Positions 1 to 8,373 of a stretch of 64,000 nucleotides of DNA are shown here, in pieces. Below the pieces are notes generated by a model. The model made no database searches. It saw only the letters and a list, made by a program, of their open reading frames with translations, and had not been told where the DNA came from. Numbering within the stretch: position 1 is the first letter of the stretch; each line of letters starts with the position of its first letter. This DNA is from Arcicella sp034519515 (GTDB lineage: Bacteria; Bacteroidota; Bacteroidia; Cytophagales; Spirosomataceae), in contig JAXHOK010000011.1 in the NCBI GenBank assembly GCA_034519515.1, forward strand, positions 49,700 to 113,699. The letters are read 5' to 3'. The position numbers were made by a program, and so were the translations under genes.

Positions 1-468
1 TGTTCCCGTGATGTCGGAAATCTCTTCATATTTCAAATCATCGTAATATTTCATATTAAAAACTAAACGCTGTTTATCGGGTAAAGTCAAGATTGCTTTT
101 TGAAGTTTCATCTGCACTTCATCCCCCGAAACCATATCAGAATCCTCTAATTTATTGGATAACTCTTCTGAAATATCATCAATTGATACGGATAAACGCC
201 TTTTCTTCTTGGTCAAATGATTCAACGATTCATTAGTAGCAATACGATACAACCACGTAAACAACTGTGATTCACCTTTGAAATTATCCAAATTTTTCCA
301 AGCCTTGATAAACGTTTCTTGGGTCAAATCGTCGGCATCATCATGGTCAATCACCATTTTACGAATGTGCCAATAGATTTTTTGCTGATAAGTTTTTACC
401 AGTTGATTAAAAGCAAAATTTCGTGTTTCTGGGACAGAAAATTGACTAAGTATTTCAGAATCAGACAT
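1..468 (-). CDS. RNA polymerase ECF sigma factor (3' end outside window)
   Basis: Extracytoplasmic-function sigma-70 factor that directs RNA polymerase to a regulon not visible here. The reverse strand reads 156 open codons from ATG at 468 to the window edge, starting MSDSEILSQF. Region 2 is clear at about residues 20-85, with DDADDLTQETFIKAWKN followed by FTWLYRIATNESLNH. Region 4 begins near residue 125 with LPDKQRLVFNMKYYDDLKYE and is cut after SDITGT, so only the last part of the helix-turn-helix is missing. Any anti-sigma factor would lie beyond the window. No promoter could be chosen with confidence. Confidence 0.9.
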   Translation of the reverse strand, partial: MSDSEILSQFSVPETRNFAFNQLVKTYQQKIYWHIRKMVIDHDDADDLTQETFIKAWKNLDNFKGESQLFTWLYRIATNESLNHLTKKKRRLSVSIDDISEELSNKLEDSDMVSGDEVQMKLQKAILTLPDKQRLVFNMKYYDDLKYEEISDITGT

Positions 469-480
469 ATATTTTCGATG

Positions 481-654
481 CGTGATGATTGTTATTCGAT
501 GTTCGGTTTAGACGATATTCAACTTCGCTGTTGGTTCTTTTAATGCTCAGATTCCATTTTTTTGTGATTGAATTTACAAAAAAGCTCCATAAGAATTTGA
601 TTTCTTATGGAGCAAAGTTCTATTTTCCAAACATCGAACCACGAACATCAACTT
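481..654. repeat. Intergenic inverted repeat, TTCGATGTT family, copy 1
   Basis: Arms at about 481-507 and 628-654 are imperfect inverted copies built on TTCGATGTT. They bracket the transketolase terminator, and the right arm overlaps the stop codon of the transketolase C-terminal gene. The same words recur at 14756-14865, 32568-32697 and 37291-37367, with a single arm at 12843-12873. Confidence 0.6.
578..613 (-). terminator. Rho-independent terminator of the transketolase operon
   Basis: Perfect 12-bp stem (584-595 with 602-613) around a 6-nt loop. On the minus strand it is followed by six T at 578-583. It lies 35 bp past the stop codon of the second transketolase gene. Confidence 0.85.
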
Positions 655-1604
655 TTCCTTGCGATAGCTTTCATGGCTTTTTCAACGATGGCAGCAGCAT
701 TTAAACCATACTTCTCCATCAATTGAGCGGGGGTTCCTGATTCTCCGAAAGAATCTTCAACACCCACAAATTCCATCGGAGCCAGGTGATTTTTGATGAG
801 TAATTGAGCAATTGAATCGCCCAAACCACCCGCAATCTGATGTTCCTCCGCCGAGACCACACAACCAGTTTTACGCACTGATGCTAAGACAGCCTCATCG
901 TCCAAAGGTTTAATGGTGTGGATATTTATAATTTCTGCATCAATTCCTTTTTCTGCCAAAATTTCACCTGCAAGGATTGCTTCCCAAACCAAATGCCCTG
1001 TGGCAAAGATACTTACGTCTTTCCCTTCGTTCACCGTCCACGCTTTTCCGATGATAAATTCTTGGTCGGGAGCAGTAAAAATTGGCACAACTGGACGACC
1101 AAAACGCAAATAAACGGGACCTTCAAATTCAGCAACTGCAATAGTTGCCGCCTTAGTTTGATTATAATCACAAGGGTTGATAACGGTCATGCCTGGAAGC
1201 ATTTTCATCAAACCAATGTCTTCCAAAATTTGGTGAGTTGCACCATCTTCGCCCAATGTTAAACCTGCGTGTGAGCAAGCAATTTTAACATTTTTGTTTG
1301 AATACGCTACTGATTGACGGATTTGGTCATAAACACGCCCCGTTCCGAAGTTGGCGAAAGTAGTAGCATAAGGAATTTTTCCACCGATTGTCAAACCCGC
1401 AGCAATACAAATCATGTTTGCCTCGGCAATACCTGTTTGGAAAAATCTCTCTGGATTTTCCTTAATAAAATTATCTAACTTCAATGAGCCAATCAAATCG
1501 GCACAAAGAGCCACGACATCGGGATTAGTTTGTCCTAAAACCTGCATTCCAGCACCAAAGCCCGAACGAGTATCTTTTTTTTCTGTAAATGTATATTTTT
1601 TCAT
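648..1604 (-). CDS. Transketolase, C-terminal subunit
   Basis: C-terminal half of a split transketolase. It supplies the pyrimidine-binding and C-terminal domains that, with the N-terminal subunit, transfer two-carbon units in the non-oxidative pentose phosphate pathway (ThDP and Mg dependent, cytoplasmic). Residues 55-65 carry the conserved Glu in GIAEANM, and GEDGATHQ lies at about 118-125; both are standard for the Pyr domain. The C-terminal transketolase domain follows (IFATGHLV, then VVSAEEH). Its length of 318 aa is normal for the split form. It starts 20 bp after the N-terminal subunit, so the two are clearly co-transcribed. 1-Deoxyxylulose-5-phosphate synthase-like proteins share the fold, but the two-gene arrangement fits transketolase. 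Confidence 0.92.
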   Translation of the reverse strand: MKKYTFTEKKDTRSGFGAGMQVLGQTNPDVVALCADLIGSLKLDNFIKENPERFFQTGIAEANMICIAAGLTIGGKIPYATTFANFGTGRVYDQIRQSVAYSNKNVKIACSHAGLTLGEDGATHQILEDIGLMKMLPGMTVINPCDYNQTKAATIAVAEFEGPVYLRFGRPVVPIFTAPDQEFIIGKAWTVNEGKDVSIFATGHLVWEAILAGEILAEKGIDAEIINIHTIKPLDDEAVLASVRKTGCVVSAEEHQIAGGLGDSIAQLLIKNHLAPMEFVGVEDSFGESGTPAQLMEKYGLNAAAIVEKAMKAIARKS

Positions 1605-1624
1605 TTCTTTGTTTTCAGTAATTT

Positions 1625-2482
1625 TTAATAATCCCCCAAAGTCTCAGGCAATTGAGCCAAAGCTGTTGCCAATTGCTCATCATTTGGAGCTACGCCGTGC
1701 CATTTGTGTGAACCCATCATAAAATCAACGCCAGCACCCATTTCGGTAGTCATCAAAATCATAGTTGGTTGTCCGTTTCCTGCAAATTCACGTGCTTCTG
1801 CCAAAACTTTCACCACATCAGCCATATCATTTCCGTTCATTCTCATAATGTTCCAACCGAAAGCCGCATATTTCGCTGCCAAATCACGATTGTTCATCAC
1901 TTTATCGGTTGGTCCATCAATCTGCTGACCGTTGAAGTCGATGATTGCCACCAAATTATCAACCTTGTGGTGCGGTGCATACATGGCAGCCTCCCAAACT
2001 TGACCTTCGTTCTGTTCGCCATCGCCCATCAAGACGAAAACCATTGATTTGTCTCCGTTCAATTTTTTGGCTTGTGCCGCCCCAATCGCTACTGACATTC
2101 CTTGTCCCAAAGAACCCGAAGCAATACGAACGCCTGGAAGATGCTCGTGCGTAGTGGGGTGCCCTTGAAGGCGAGAACTTAACTTACGGAAAGTTGATAA
2201 TTCAGCGACAGGAAAATAACCAGCACGAGCTAAAACCGAATAAAATACTGGCGAAATATGCCCATTTGAAAGGAAGAAAAGGTCTTCATCTTTGGCGTGC
2301 ATATCAAACGGCTTTGTGCCATCAGCATTAGATTTGAGGTTCATTTGGTCGAAATATAGACCCACCAATAAATCAGTACAACCCAACGACCCACCAGGGT
2401 GTCCAGATTGACAAGCGTGTACTTGTCTAAGAATGTCACGTCTCACTTGCGACGCAACGCTTTGTAATTCAGCGATTTGCAT
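1625..2482 (-). CDS. Transketolase, N-terminal subunit
   Basis: Thiamine-diphosphate-binding half of the split transketolase; it forms the active site with the product of the next gene. The substrate-binding HPGGSLG lies at about residues 28-34, and the ThDP/Mg motif GDGEQNEGQVWEA at 153-165. The 285-aa length matches stand-alone N-terminal subunits. The ATG at 2482 is the only sensible start, since HPGG lies about 28 residues in as usual. First gene of a two-gene operon ending at the hairpin at 578-613. Confidence 0.93.
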   Translation of the reverse strand: MQIAELQSVASQVRRDILRQVHACQSGHPGGSLGCTDLLVGLYFDQMNLKSNADGTKPFDMHAKDEDLFFLSNGHISPVFYSVLARAGYFPVAELSTFRKLSSRLQGHPTTHEHLPGVRIASGSLGQGMSVAIGAAQAKKLNGDKSMVFVLMGDGEQNEGQVWEAAMYAPHHKVDNLVAIIDFNGQQIDGPTDKVMNNRDLAAKYAAFGWNIMRMNGNDMADVVKVLAEAREFAGNGQPTMILMTTEMGAGVDFMMGSHKWHGVAPNDEQLATALAQLPETLGDY

Positions 2483-2507
2483 TATGTATATTTAATTTTG
2501 AGAATCT

Positions 2508-3011
2508 TTATTTTTGAAAACTAAGGAGCAGGTCGTGAAATGCCTCTACAATTTCATTCTTGTATGGATTACCATATTTCATAATAAGTGCCAATGGAAA
2601 TCTAATACCCTTCGAATCAACTGGAATTGCCTCAATTTTAATGTACTTTGGATTTCCAAAAGTGGTAAACCAACCACCAAACTTCTTAAACCTAACCATT
2701 TGCCTATTATCATGCGAAGCACAGATATACAAACTTATTGTATTTCCATATTGCTCATAAAAGCTGTCAAATATCTTTGCAATCGTACCTCCAATTCTAT
2801 TATCAAACGGAGGGGAAGCGTGCTTTGGATTTTCAATAACGATAATCGAAAACTCGTAAGCATCCTTTGCAAAAGGCTTTTCAGAAGGGAACAGGTACGG
2901 AGTAGGCTTGAAACTGATTTCATAAAGTAATTCAAAATCAGTTTTAAAAATGTAAATAGTTCCATCATCAACGATAGACTCGTAGGTATACGGACTATAA
3001 TCTATTTCCAT
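2508..3011 (-). CDS. DUF6169 family protein
   Basis: Small soluble protein of 167 aa that I assign to DUF6169, a Bacteroidota family of unknown function. Recognisable features are the N-terminal YTFESIVDDGT-like stretch and the central NRIGGTIAKIF followed by a hydrophobic strand (ISLYICASHDNRQ). There is no signal peptide, membrane segment or catalytic motif I can name. The start ATG overlaps the end of a 55-codon reading frame by 17 nt, which implies translational coupling. The family name is recalled from sequence resemblance; no function is proposed. Confidence 0.75.
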   Translation of the reverse strand: MEIDYSPYTYESIVDDGTIYIFKTDFELLYEISFKPTPYLFPSEKPFAKDAYEFSIIVIENPKHASPPFDNRIGGTIAKIFDSFYEQYGNTISLYICASHDNRQMVRFKKFGGWFTTFGNPKYIKIEAIPVDSKGIRFPLALIMKYGNPYKNEIVEAFHDLLLSFQK

Positions 3012-3162
3012 TTAATCTGATTTTTTCGTTTAATCTTTTAATAGCCTCTTGATAGTGAGGTTTTTTGAAGTTTTCCCGTGCCTGACGTTCCATTTCTATT
3101 TTGTCGGCAATCAAACGATGAATTATCTCATCTACATTTCTAATTTCTTTGATATTTTCCAT
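2995..3162 (-). CDS. Small hypothetical protein upstream of DUF6169 (55 aa)
   Basis: Reading frame of 55 codons from ATG 3162 to TAG 2995, starting MENIKEIRNVDEIIHRL. It is highly charged and probably helical (KIEMERQARENFKKPHYQEAIKRLNEKIRLNG), with no cysteines and no membrane segment. It overlaps the DUF6169 start by 17 nt. The layout, a short charged protein just upstream of a roughly 170-aa partner, recalls antitoxin/toxin or regulator/effector pairs, but that is inference from layout only. Confidence 0.6.
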   Translation of the reverse strand: MENIKEIRNVDEIIHRLIADKIEMERQARENFKKPHYQEAIKRLNEKIRLNGNRL

Positions 3163-3184
3163 TGTCTTAAAATTTTTAACAAAT

Positions 3185-3634
3185 TTACCCTAAAATCTGA
3201 CTTGTATGATTTTTTGTATCAACCTTGCTGATAATATTCGTAATAATTCCCTGTTCGTCAATCACAAAAGTGGTACGGGCGGTTCCCATGTAGGTTTTTC
3301 CGTACATTGATTTTTCTACCCAAACCCCGTAAGATTCAACCACTTGGTGGTCTTCGTCTGACAATAAAGTGAACTTCAAATCGTACTTTTTGATAAATTT
3401 TTGATGAGCTTTTTCACCATCAACACTCACGCCAATAATCTCAAATCCTTTGGCATTCATCGCTTCAAGGTTTTCGTTTAAATTACAAGCCTGAGCCGTG
3501 CAACCTGGCGTATCGTCTTTTGGATAAAAATATAATACTACTTTTTTGCTCGCAAAATCTGATAATTTAACGATTTCTCCGTTTTGATTTTTTTGCTCGA
3601 ATTGGGGGGCTTTGTCGCCTATTTTTAGGTTCAT
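3185..3634 (-). CDS. bcp: Thioredoxin-dependent thiol peroxidase (Bcp/PrxQ)
   Basis: Peroxiredoxin of the Bcp/PrxQ class that reduces H2O2 and organic hydroperoxides using thioredoxin. The peroxidatic Cys45 sits in DDTPGCTAQAC and the resolving Cys50 is five residues later, the atypical two-Cys arrangement of this class. The 149-aa length is normal. The ATG at 3634 gives the standard MNLKIGDKAPQF start. It lies inside the end of the upstream peptidase frame, so the two genes overlap by 68 bp. This is longer than usual, but both ends look genuine. Confidence 0.95.
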   Translation of the reverse strand: MNLKIGDKAPQFEQKNQNGEIVKLSDFASKKVVLYFYPKDDTPGCTAQACNLNENLEAMNAKGFEIIGVSVDGEKAHQKFIKKYDLKFTLLSDEDHQVVESYGVWVEKSMYGKTYMGTARTTFVIDEQGIITNIISKVDTKNHTSQILG

Positions 3635-5591
3635 GGGCTTGTTTTTTAAATTTTTGTTCTATGATTTTCACGGGTTTTGAAACAACCGAAACACTATCAA
3701 TCGTTGTCTCAAAAGCACTTTTATTTCCTTGATTGTCTTCTAACTCGACCCTCAGTTTTCCAATAAAACGCTGAGTAGAATCACTTTTTACTGACCACAA
3801 AAGATTACGTTTGTAATCATAATCGGTTAAAACGTATTCATCATTCACAAAAGCCTTGAAACTCTTGATTCCCGATAATTTATCATTAATTCTAATCGAA
3901 AAATCATCAGGTTTTTTCCGAACAATACTTGCCGATGGTGGAATGGAATCGAGCAAAACTTCAAAATTGCCCAAACGTGGAGCTTTGAAGCTGGCTTTGT
4001 TGTTCTTCCATGAAGTTTTCAAGAATGATTTTCCATTTTTAAAAACATAATAAACCGAAGTCTTGTCGGGCTCAATTACTCGAAAATCGGGTTCATAATT
4101 TGCCGAAAATCCATTTCTAAGTGGAACTGTATTTTGCCCGATTTGAAATAAATTACCCACAACATTAGTCTGTAAATAAAGCGTATCGTACAAAGAATTA
4201 GCCTCAAAATTTACCGATAACTTATCCGAACTCCACGAATCTTCTTGATTTGGGATAAGCATTTTTTGTAAAAATAAGGGCTTTGTCAGTCCATCAATCG
4301 AAACGGAATCGGGCAGGTTTTTTCTTAAATCCCAAAGATAAACCGCTTCATTATTTTTTACATAATTTAAAGATAAATCAGTAACAGTATTTTTAAATTT
4401 TAACTTTGCTAATGAGTTAACACTCTTTAAGTTACGGGCTTTAATGATTAAAGTATTTTCATCAATTTCTGTATTAATCAATACGGGTAAAGCATTTGGA
4501 TTAACCGACAATGAAGGTGTATTTTTTTCTCCTTTTATCGTAAAATTCAACTCGCTTCCATTGTCATAAGCATCCCAAATTTTGATGCTTATTTGATGCG
4601 TTTTTCCATCATTAATGAACAGTTTTCCTTTTGAAATGGCAGGTTTATAAATTGGTAATTCATTATTTCCATCGTCTTGAAAAAGTTTCTGGATTCGGTT
4701 GCCCTGTGTCCGTTCGATGGCGTAATCATTATGAACATTAATATCATGCGAAACCGTATTGGGATAACTTTCGAGGTGTGAGTAATAATTTTCTACTCCG
4801 TCCACAAACATCTCTACGCAGGTCAAACCATTTGAATTATTGGTACCATTCATTTTATCAACCGCCAATAATTCCAAACCAATTTCACCAATAGCTGATA
4901 CGTTCGTGTTGAGTGAATAAGTACCATTGGCTTGCTTTACAGGATAAAACAATTTCTTGCCAAACTCCCCATTCACCCGTGAATCAATCGTTAAAGTCTT
5001 GATAATCAGTTGTTGAAAGATGGGAGGAAGATTATCTTTTATTTCTGAAAACCCAAAATTCAACGGATTCAAAATATTATTACGAGTGTCTCGAATCTCG
5101 AAATGTAGGTGTGGACCACCCGAACCACCCGTATTCCCCGAAAGTCCAATCACCTGCCCTCTTGAAACTTCAAATTGAGTTGGATTAAGAAGAACCTTAA
5201 TCTCAAAGGTCTGATTTTCAAGTCTTTTCTTCCGAACATAAGTCGCCAAAGGTTCCGCAAACTCTTTTAAATGTCCATAAACTGAAACAAAACCGTTGGG
5301 ATGCGTAATAAATATTACATTTCCGTACCCACTGGTTTGCACCCGTACCTCCGAAATATATCCATCAGCCGTTGCATAGACGGGCAATCCTTCACGCCCT
5401 TGGGTTTTTATATCAATTCCCGCATGAAAATGGTCGGCTCTTAAATCGCCCATACCACCTGCCAAATAATTCTGCTGATTGGGATTGATGGGAAACAAAA
5501 AATAGCCTTTCGGGTAAAATAGCTGCGTTTTTTGAGCCTGAATAGGTTGTATTAAAAAACTAAAAAGGATAAATATTTGTATTTTTTTCAA
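3567..5591 (-). CDS. M23 family metallopeptidase, secreted
   Basis: Large 674-aa envelope peptidase that probably cleaves peptidoglycan cross-links. A signal peptide covers residues 1-20 (MKKIQIFILF..., cleavage after QAQ). The LytM/M23 domain spans about 40-190, with zinc ligands His54 and Asp60 in HFHAGID and the HLHFE motif at 161-165, so it looks catalytically complete. Residues 200-640 are beta-rich with no family I can name. The C-terminus is very basic (KSKRRNR). The last 68 bp overlap bcp. Next to a protease and an FAH enzyme it gives no obvious pathway clue. Confidence 0.9.
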   Translation of the reverse strand: MKKIQIFILFSFLIQPIQAQKTQLFYPKGYFLFPINPNQQNYLAGGMGDLRADHFHAGIDIKTQGREGLPVYATADGYISEVRVQTSGYGNVIFITHPNGFVSVYGHLKEFAEPLATYVRKKRLENQTFEIKVLLNPTQFEVSRGQVIGLSGNTGGSGGPHLHFEIRDTRNNILNPLNFGFSEIKDNLPPIFQQLIIKTLTIDSRVNGEFGKKLFYPVKQANGTYSLNTNVSAIGEIGLELLAVDKMNGTNNSNGLTCVEMFVDGVENYYSHLESYPNTVSHDINVHNDYAIERTQGNRIQKLFQDDGNNELPIYKPAISKGKLFINDGKTHQISIKIWDAYDNGSELNFTIKGEKNTPSLSVNPNALPVLINTEIDENTLIIKARNLKSVNSLAKLKFKNTVTDLSLNYVKNNEAVYLWDLRKNLPDSVSIDGLTKPLFLQKMLIPNQEDSWSSDKLSVNFEANSLYDTLYLQTNVVGNLFQIGQNTVPLRNGFSANYEPDFRVIEPDKTSVYYVFKNGKSFLKTSWKNNKASFKAPRLGNFEVLLDSIPPSASIVRKKPDDFSIRINDKLSGIKSFKAFVNDEYVLTDYDYKRNLLWSVKSDSTQRFIGKLRVELEDNQGNKSAFETTIDSVSVVSKPVKIIEQKFKKQAHEPKNRRQSPPIRAKKSKRRNR

Positions 5592-5601
5592 GGGATTATT
5601 T

Positions 5602-6042
5602 TTACTTTTTAGACTTTCTTACACCCTTCAATTTCATTTGGGCAAAATAAGGATGATCAGGATTTACGATTAATTCTTGTCTCAATGGATGAATTAAAAC
5701 ATCCATATCTTCTAACGGAATTGCCCCCAATAAAACCTCGCTATCACCAGGTAAAACCATTGCACTACAACTACTCCTTCTATTTTTGAATTTTAGTTCA
5801 ACGCCTGTTACTACATCGAAATCTTGGATAGTGCCATCTGCCATTTGTCCTTTTCGTTTTTCGACTATTGGAAATTGTAATTGCTCTTGTATAGATTCAT
5901 TTATACAAAGCATATACGCACCTGTATCAACTAACGCAGTAACATTCATTCTTTTAATTTCATCCTCTCCAATATAATAACGACGGGCTAATGCTATATC
6001 CTCAGCATTAATTAATTCTATTTCAGCATATACTAATCCCAT
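5602..6042 (-). CDS. Clan AA (retropepsin-like) aspartic protease
   Basis: Single-domain aspartic protease fold that would act as a homodimer. The catalytic triad ALVDTGA is at residues 36-42 (Asp39), and a hydrophobic-hydrophobic-Gly pattern (VLLGAIPLEDMD) near residue 108 matches the second half of the retropepsin domain. It has 146 aa and no signal peptide. Such genes are common in bacteria, often with unknown targets. It starts 10 bp from the previous gene and ends 10 bp before the M23 peptidase, so the three probably share a transcript. Confidence 0.82.
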   Translation of the reverse strand: MGLVYAEIELINAEDIALARRYYIGEDEIKRMNVTALVDTGAYMLCINESIQEQLQFPIVEKRKGQMADGTIQDFDVVTGVELKFKNRRSSCSAMVLPGDSEVLLGAIPLEDMDVLIHPLRQELIVNPDHPYFAQMKLKGVRKSKK

Positions 6043-6052
6043 AATCTTATTT

Positions 6053-6664
6053 TTATTTTATTTCAAAATTAAGCATTTCTGTGTCTCCAATAAACGCCAC
6101 TAAATTATCACCAATATTCACTTTACCCACGCCCGCAGGAGTTCCCGTAAAGATTAAGTCGCCTTTTTTTAGCGTAAAATACTTAGACATTTCTGCAATC
6201 GTTTCATCAAAATCCCAAAGCATCATTGACGTATTACCAGCTTGACGGGTTTCTCCATTGATTTTTAGGCTAAATTCGAGATTTTTTAAATCTCCCAACG
6301 TTTCTTTATTGACAAATTCAGAAATGGGTGCCGAAGCATCAAATGCTTTTGCTTTTTCCCAAGGCAAGCCTTTTTCTTTTAATTTTGATTGTAAATCTCG
6401 GGCAGTGAAATCAATACCAATTCCGATTTCGTCATAGTATTTATGAGCGAATTTGGGCGAAATATTTTTGCCAATCTTGCAAATCTTTAAAACAATTTCC
6501 ACCTCATAATGAATATCATTTGAAAAATCAGGCATATAGAAAGCGTCATTGTTTCGCAAAACTGCTGAATCTGGTTTGATAAACAAAACAGGTTCGGTGG
6601 GTCTTTCATTATTTAATTCTGCAATATGTTCGGCATAATTACGCCCGATACACAAGATTTTCAT
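6053..6664 (-). CDS. Fumarylacetoacetate hydrolase (FAH) family protein
   Basis: Hydrolase/decarboxylase-type FAH domain covering the whole 203 aa. The metal-binding HYEVEIVLKI is at about residues 51-60, DFTARDLQ at about 90, and FTGTPAGVGKV near 173, all hallmarks of the family. The short form without an N-terminal domain resembles YcgM-type acylpyruvate hydrolases and oxaloacetate decarboxylases; the substrate cannot be decided here. The start ATG at 6664 gives the typical MKILCIGRNYAEH opening. Confidence 0.9.
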   Translation of the reverse strand: MKILCIGRNYAEHIAELNNERPTEPVLFIKPDSAVLRNNDAFYMPDFSNDIHYEVEIVLKICKIGKNISPKFAHKYYDEIGIGIDFTARDLQSKLKEKGLPWEKAKAFDASAPISEFVNKETLGDLKNLEFSLKINGETRQAGNTSMMLWDFDETIAEMSKYFTLKKGDLIFTGTPAGVGKVNIGDNLVAFIGDTEMLNFEIK

Positions 6665-6910
6665 ATTTATTCGTTTTTAATCAAAAAAGAAAAAAATACA
6701 GTTCTATACTGTTCTATATTTTCAACAAAAATAGGAATTATTATTTCTTTTGTGAATATTTTATTAATATTTGACAAAAATACCGTGAAATCGAAGAAAT
6801 ACAGAACCTTTTTATGATTTTTACGTCTTAAAGAAAATATATTGATACTTTGTGCATTGGTATGATTTTTTTAAACTATTTAATAATCAAAAATATCTAA
6901 TAAAAACAGA

Positions 6911-7765
6911 ATGAAAAGAATCATTTTTTATGGAGCAATCCTCCTCACGTTCGTTTGGGCGTGTTCAAAAGTGCCTTTGTCGGGACGTAATCAATTATTG
7001 CTCGTCTCGGATTCAGAGATGAATGCCATGTCTTTTACCAGTTATAAACAATTTTTAGATACCAGCAAAGTTGTCCCTGCCAATACGCAACAGGCTGCTA
7101 TGGTGAAAAGAGTTGGCGACAGAGTGGCGAATGCAGCAAAGAGTTACTTCACCAGCGTTGGGCATCCAGAATATTTGGATGGTTATCAGTGGCAAACCGA
7201 GTTAGTACAAAGCCCCCAAGTGAACGCATGGTGTATGCCAGGAGGAAAAATGGTGGTTTACACAGGTATTTTACCGATAACCAAAACAGAAACAGGGCTT
7301 GCTGTTGTGATGGGGCATGAGGTTTCGCACGCCATTGCTAAACACGGTGCCGAGCGAATGAGCCAAGGAATGTTGGCTCAGGGGCTTTTGGTGGCGGGTC
7401 AAGTTGGTTTGCAGATTGCGATGAAAGATAAGCCAAATGCTACTCAAAACCTTTGGAATACAGTTTTTGGCGTTGCCGCTCCGCTTGGGACTCAATTGGG
7501 TATGATGGCTCACGGACGTTACCAAGAGTCAGAAGCGGACCATTTGGGCTTAATTTTTATGTCGATTGCGGGATATAATCCAAACGAAGCGGTCGATTTT
7601 TGGGGACGTATGGCTGCGAATTCAGGCGGAGGAGCAAAACAACCCGTTTGGTTATCAACCCATCCATCAGACGCTCAACGTATTTCAGATATCAAAAGCC
7701 GTATGGGTGAGGCGATGAAATATTACAATTCTTCGAGTAAAAGTGGGGCGAATAGTCGGTATTAG
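6911..7765 (+). CDS. M48 family metallopeptidase lipoprotein
   Basis: Zinc metallopeptidase related to LoiP/BepA, probably involved in outer-membrane protein quality control. A lipoprotein signal (MKRIIFYGAILLTFVWAC) places the lipidated Cys at 18. The catalytic HEVSH is at 136-140 and the third zinc ligand in ESEADHLG near 207. It has 284 aa and no TPR domain. A terminator follows directly. The 246-bp divergent gap upstream is very AT-rich; no convincing TAnnTTTG promoter was found, only near matches. Confidence 0.93.
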   Translation: MKRIIFYGAILLTFVWACSKVPLSGRNQLLLVSDSEMNAMSFTSYKQFLDTSKVVPANTQQAAMVKRVGDRVANAAKSYFTSVGHPEYLDGYQWQTELVQSPQVNAWCMPGGKMVVYTGILPITKTETGLAVVMGHEVSHAIAKHGAERMSQGMLAQGLLVAGQVGLQIAMKDKPNATQNLWNTVFGVAAPLGTQLGMMAHGRYQESEADHLGLIFMSIAGYNPNEAVDFWGRMAANSGGGAKQPVWLSTHPSDAQRISDIKSRMGEAMKYYNSSSKSGANSRY

Positions 7766-7783
7766 GATTTAACTAAAATACAC

Positions 7784-7821
7784 AAAAAAGCGTAGCAAAT
7801 CATTTGTTTTACGCTTTTTTT
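7784..7821. terminator. Rho-independent terminator after the M48 gene
   Basis: An 11-bp stem (7784-7794 with 7810-7820) with an A-run on the left arm and a T-run on the right, so it can work in both directions. It insulates the CRISPR array at 7866 from the peptidase gene. Confidence 0.85.
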
Positions 7822-7865
7822 GTTACTGACGGACATTCTACATTCTGTATCATGGTGAATTTATA

Positions 7866-8371
7866 GTTGTGATTTGCTTACAAATTGTTCTTTCGTTATC
7901 TTTAATCACAGTCCCGTTGATGCGTTTTTAACCTCGTAATTGTTGTGATTTGCTTACAAATTGTTCTTTCGTTATCTTTAATCACAGTGTAATAGAAACG
8001 TTAATGCTCTTCATGTAGTTGTGATTTGCTTACAAATTGTTCTTTCGTTATCTTTAATCACAGTTCCATTCAGAAAGTGGGACACGACCACAGGTTGTGA
8101 TTTGCTTACAAATTGTTCTTTCGTTATCTTTAATCACAGTGGAGTAGGAAAAACAACAACTGCTATAAACGTTGTGATTTGCTTACAAATTGTTCTTTCG
8201 TTATCTTTAATCACAGTATTGACTTACACCGTTAATGCTCAAAACGGGTTGTGATTTGCTTACAAATTGTTCTTTCGTTATCTTTAATCACAGTTTATTT
8301 GCTTTATTGGCAGAGCATGAAGGTGTTGTGATTTGCTTACAAATTGTTCTTTCGTTATCTTTAATCACAGT
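7866..8371 (+). CRISPR. CRISPR array, 7 identical repeats and 6 spacers, type II-C-like, no cas genes
   Basis: Seven identical repeats start at 7866, 7942, 8018, 8094, 8171, 8248 and 8325. Each is 46 nt from GTTGTGATTTGC to TTAATCACAG, or 47 nt if the invariant following T is counted. The six spacers are 30 or 31 nt. Length and the GTTGTG-TTTGCTT start match the long repeats of type II-C (Cas9) arrays of Bacteroidota. Each repeat contains TTTG, 20 nt, TATCTTTA, a match to the phylum's -33/-7 promoter. Spacer 4 (8140-8170) encodes GVGKTTTAIN, the ParA Walker A motif. No cas1, cas2, cas9 or tracrRNA anti-repeat is seen nearby. Repeat 7 is followed within about 3 nt by an IS. Confidence 0.96.
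7873..7904 (+). promoter_or_regulatory. Promoter embedded in the CRISPR repeat (shown for repeat 1)
   Basis: TTTG at 7873-7876 and TATCTTTA at 7897-7904 are separated by 20 nt, close to the Bacteroidota consensus TTTG-N17-23-TAnnTTTG. The same element recurs in all seven repeats. It would start transcripts near the end of the repeat or in the spacer, giving spacer-then-repeat crRNAs as reported for repeat-embedded promoters in Neisseria type II-C arrays. Activity is inferred. Confidence 0.55.
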
Positions 8372-8373
8372 TC

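Noticed and set aside
489..704. Short plus-strand frames near the left end
   Set aside because: They run across the sigma-factor start, a terminator and a repeat; no protein likeness.
7784..7821. Possible tracrRNA near the array (the word GCAAATCA occurs)
   Set aside because: Only eight bases match the anti-repeat, and the segment is fully explained by the M48 terminator hairpin.
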